Below are positions 61,601 through 64,000 of a stretch of DNA of 64,000 nucleotides, piece by piece. Origin of the DNA: Myrica gale (taxonomy: Eukaryota; Streptophyta; Magnoliopsida; Fagales; Myricaceae). The first letter of the stretch is position 1; the number at the start of each line of letters is the position of its first letter. Below the pieces are notes generated by a model. The model was given only the letters and a program-made list of their open reading frames with translations, made no database searches and was not told the origin of the DNA. The position numbers were made by a program, and so were the translations under genes. The stretch is from positions 22,643,840 to 22,707,839 of the forward strand of contig OZ005602.1 in NCBI GenBank assembly GCA_963930655.1, read 5' to 3'.

Positions 61601-61756
61601 GTTGTTTGTCAAAGAAATGAGAAGAAGCCGAGGCGAAAGGCTGGAGATGAAAGTGAAGATGATTCTGATGATGACAAATTCTCCAAGAGCGCGAAGTTGA
61701 AGTTCAAAACACCTGATGTGAAATTAACTCACCGTTCTAAGAAGGCCAAGCGCTGA
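55639..61756 (+). CDS. DDB2: DNA damage-binding protein 2 (plant type, zinc knuckle plus WD40)
   Basis: Eleven exons: 55639-55869, 55964-56054, 56339-56466, 57532-57654, 57761-57849, 57943-58063, 59282-59373, 60091-60220, 60481-60729, 60820-61016, 61534-61756. All join in phase to 557 residues. The N-terminus is acidic (runs of Glu at about residues 30-50). A cysteine-rich zinc knuckle follows ([31 protein letters not shown]), then a WD40 propeller with [38 protein letters not shown] and [13 protein letters not shown]. The WDMR step fits the WDxR motif used to dock on DDB1. The tail is basic and acidic, ending HRSKKAKR, a likely nuclear signal. DDB2 with DDB1-CUL4 recognises UV lesions for nucleotide-excision repair in the nucleus. 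The intron 1 junction is placed by keeping a KVCKVCKK repeat as in Arabidopsis. Looks intact. Confidence 0.95.
58103..58880 (+). repeat. Tandem duplication of about 380 bp in DDB2 intron 6
   Basis: The block from catgtggcttttaaggtg to about ggaattgatgtatatgctg occurs at about 58103-58477 and again at about 58512-58880. It is nearly identical, with a few substitutions and a small deletion near ctgttgataaca. It lies wholly inside the intron between exons 6 and 7. Confidence 0.9.
61462..61488 (+). repeat. Poly(C)-poly(A) run in DDB2 intron 10
   Basis: A run of about 18 C followed by about 9 A, 45 bp upstream of the last exon. Such runs are prone to length change and sequencing error. Confidence 0.9.
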
Positions 61757-62572
61757 TCTAACACTAAAGGTCAACTTGTATGTCCTTTTTTCGCGGCAGT
61801 TCTGACAGTGAACCTCGAAGCATGCATCCTTGTCTTCCACCATGGGGAGAACTTTTGAAGTGGTTTTTGCAGCTTTCCATCTGCCAGCTCTATGCAGGAA
61901 GCTATTTTCCCAACCCTTTTGCTTAGCCTTCCAGCAAAAGCTATTCAGCATCTTACCTCTTTAGTGAGCTTATATATGGAGGGATGACTGCGGGAGAATG
62001 CAAGCTATTTTCCCAACCCTTGGGTGGATTTTTTAATCTATCTTATTGTGTCTCAGATCATGCACTAATTGTGTACGATATGCAGCCGCAACCAATTTGG
62101 GAAAATCCCAAAGCATGTGTGTGCACTGCGCTACACAAAACAAGAAACATATTCGAACCTTTTTTTTAAGTAAAATGCTAAAATTATATCTACAAAATGG
62201 AAAGTGAAATACTGTAACAAATTGTAAAGACGTAATGAAAGAGGTAAAAACCTGATTTAAAAAAAAAAGAAAGAGGTAAAAACCTGATAGGAAACGAATT
62301 GAGTACACGAGATTTCTAGATCATACAACTGTCAAGCTGATAGGAAACAATTTCTAGGAAACAAATTGGGTATGGGCATTTTGGCTGTCACCCCTGAGCT
62401 ATGCGCAACGTGCAATTTCTGTGAATGAATTTACGGCCACAAGGTGGATGCAGGTATGGCGCGCTTTGGGATAATGGATGCACTTGTGCCCGTTTTCTGC
62501 TGCTTCATATCATTTAATGTTCTCGATAGAAAAGTTAAAAATATATATATCTTTGAAGATTTAATGGCGTGA
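61757..62572. other. Between DDB2 and the transporter
   Basis: The DDB2 3' region and AT-rich DNA. The phrase gaaagaggtaaaaacctgat is repeated side by side at about 62237-62288. The missing upstream exons of the ABC transporter are not found here. Confidence 0.45.
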
Positions 62573-64000
62573 ATGAATCCTCAAATAGTTTTCTGGTTTT
62601 GGAAACCTGCCTCTTTGCAGAGATCAGCAATTGTAAACAATACAGTCGGATACAACGTTCTCCATTCACATAGCTTACCTACTGGTGATCATTGGTATTG
62701 GATTGGAGTTGGTGTGTTATTACTTTATGCTATTCTCTTCAACAACTCAGTGACTCTGGCGTTGGCCTACCTTAATCGTAAGTTTGAAGGAAGTTTTTCT
62801 GGGTTTTGTATTTTTCTTTTGTTCGTAGTATGATGTGTCTCTGCACAACATGTTTTTGCGTATTGAAGTAGTTCGTACCACAAAATTCTCTCCCTGGTTC
62901 TTGGTAGCGTGGATTTGTTTAACCTCATCTAAATATCCTGTCTTTTATGTTTCCCTTCCAGCCCTTAGGAAAGCCCAGACTGTGCTCCCACTTGATGCTA
63001 CAGAAGAGAATTCGGCTGTGGATGGTAGTGGGACATCTTTAAACATCACATTACTCTTCCTTCTAAATTCGAAGCATCGTTTTTTGGATTGTGCTTCATG
63101 AGGGAATGCAGCAGTTGTATAAGTTTCTATCTTACGTATCTTTACCTTTCTTATCCAGTGGCTGGTCAGGGTTCTGAATCGAGACCAACATCTGGTGGAG
63201 TGGGCAGCAAGAAGGGAATGACCCTTCCTTTTCAACCACTGACGATGACTTTCCATAATGTCAACTATTTTGTTGATATGCCGAAGGTGTGTTTCTCTAC
63301 TGGCTTTATTCCCTTCACTTTTACCTGGTCCAGAAAATATATCTGATAGAAGTTTCATTCTATTCAAAATAACTTGTGACTTTTTTTTTTGAGGTCTCAG
63401 GAAATGAGATTGCAAGGTATATCTCAGAAGAAGCTGCAACTCTTGTCCGATGTAAGTGGAGTATTCTCACCTGGTGTTCTAATTGCCTTAGTCGGAGCAA
63501 GTGGAGCTGGAAAGACGACTCTGATGGATGTGCTTGCCGGTAGGAAAACAGGTGGATACATAGAGGGCGATATTAGGATATCGGGTTACCGAAAAGAGCA
63601 GCGGACTTTTGCCAGAATAGCAGGATACGTTGAACAGAATGATATACATTCTCCTCAAGTGACAATTGAGGAGTCTCTCTGGTTTTCTTCTTCTCTTCGT
63701 CTCCCAAAGGAAGTCAGGAAAGAGAAAAGACATGTGAGTTGCTGCATAAGAATTTCTGCCATATGGGAATGTTTCCATGATGATATATCACTTTCGACGT
63801 ACGTTGCAGGATTTTGTTGAAGAAGTGATGAGATTAGTAGAGCTTGATACTCTACGGAATGCTTTGGTTGGCATGCCTGGTAGTAGTGGCCTATCCACCG
63901 AGCAGAGGAAACGTTTAACAATAGCCGTGGAGCTTGTTGCAAATCCTTCCATTATTTTTATGGATGAACCTACGTCTGGACTGGATGCCCGAGCAGCAGC
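62573..64000 (+). CDS. Full-size ABCG (PDR) transporter, ABCG31-like, lacking its first half, cut by the window edge
   Basis: Exons seen: 62621-62777, 62962-63024, 63159-63286, 63401-63733 and 63810 to the edge, all in phase. The first encodes the last span of the first membrane domain ([20 protein letters not shown]), then the linker ([20 protein letters not shown]). The second nucleotide-binding domain has Walker [10 protein letters not shown], the [20 protein letters not shown] block, signature [10 protein letters not shown] and Walker [13 protein letters not shown]. The wording fits Arabidopsis ABCG31 (At2g29940), a membrane exporter linked to abscisic acid and pollen-coat lipids. The first half, with nucleotide-binding domain 1 and most of membrane domain 1, should lie upstream, but DDB2 ends only 0.9 kb away. 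An ATG at 62573 opens a frame running into the first exon. Likely a truncated, possibly non-functional copy; the right part lies beyond the window. Confidence 0.82.

Noticed and set aside
1-64000. CRISPR array, operon or bacterial system
   Set aside because: Spaced repeats here are tandem duplications or transposon arms. Genes have introns and plant families, so prokaryotic systems are not expected.

Overview
This window is nuclear DNA from a dicot plant. The genes are split by GT-AG introns, the intergenic DNA is AT-rich and full of MITEs, and there is a TIR-NB-LRR resistance-gene relic, a class missing from grasses. I cannot name the species. No assignment was checked against a database; gene names rest on remembered family sequences and motifs.

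Layout, left to right. 1-1740: a broken villin fragment joined to a broken UDP-glycosyltransferase 3' end. 2.2-3.1 kb: a degraded gene I do not recognise. 4.4-5.4 kb: a GC-rich non-coding retroposon. 5.8-8.0 kb: an intact intronless DYW-type PPR gene (OTP81-like). 8.55-9.07 kb: a second retroposon. 11.5-21.5 kb: a complete 22-exon villin-1 gene. 21.8-31.3 kb: a TNL resistance pseudogene on the minus strand, lying between two direct repeats. 31.6-34.7 kb: non-specific phospholipase C (NPC1-like). 35.75-36.1 kb: a LINE tail. 36.3-36.6 kb: a hAT-type MITE. 38.3-39.7 kb: an AMT1 ammonium transporter. 41.2-42.3 kb: a second AMT1 copy whose N-terminus is replaced by repeat DNA. 42.7-46.3 kb: an AIRP2-like RING E3 ligase on the minus strand. 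46.8-47.6 kb: two adjoining Mutator-type MITEs. 49.2-51.2 kb: a cis-prenyltransferase on the minus strand, with a third retroposon just upstream of its start codon. 55.6-61.8 kb: DDB2. 62.6 kb to the right edge: an ABCG31-like transporter that lacks its first half.

The genes do not form one pathway; they are ordinary plant loci. The order keeps traces of old synteny. OTP81, villin-1 and ABCG31 lie close together on Arabidopsis chromosome 2 as I recall, and DDB2 lies next to cis-prenyltransferases on chromosome 5. What stands out is the amount of local duplication and insertion: a duplicated villin segment, a duplicated AMT1 gene and promoter, direct repeats around the TNL, duplicated DNA upstream of and inside DDB2, and many small transposons with readable target-site duplications.
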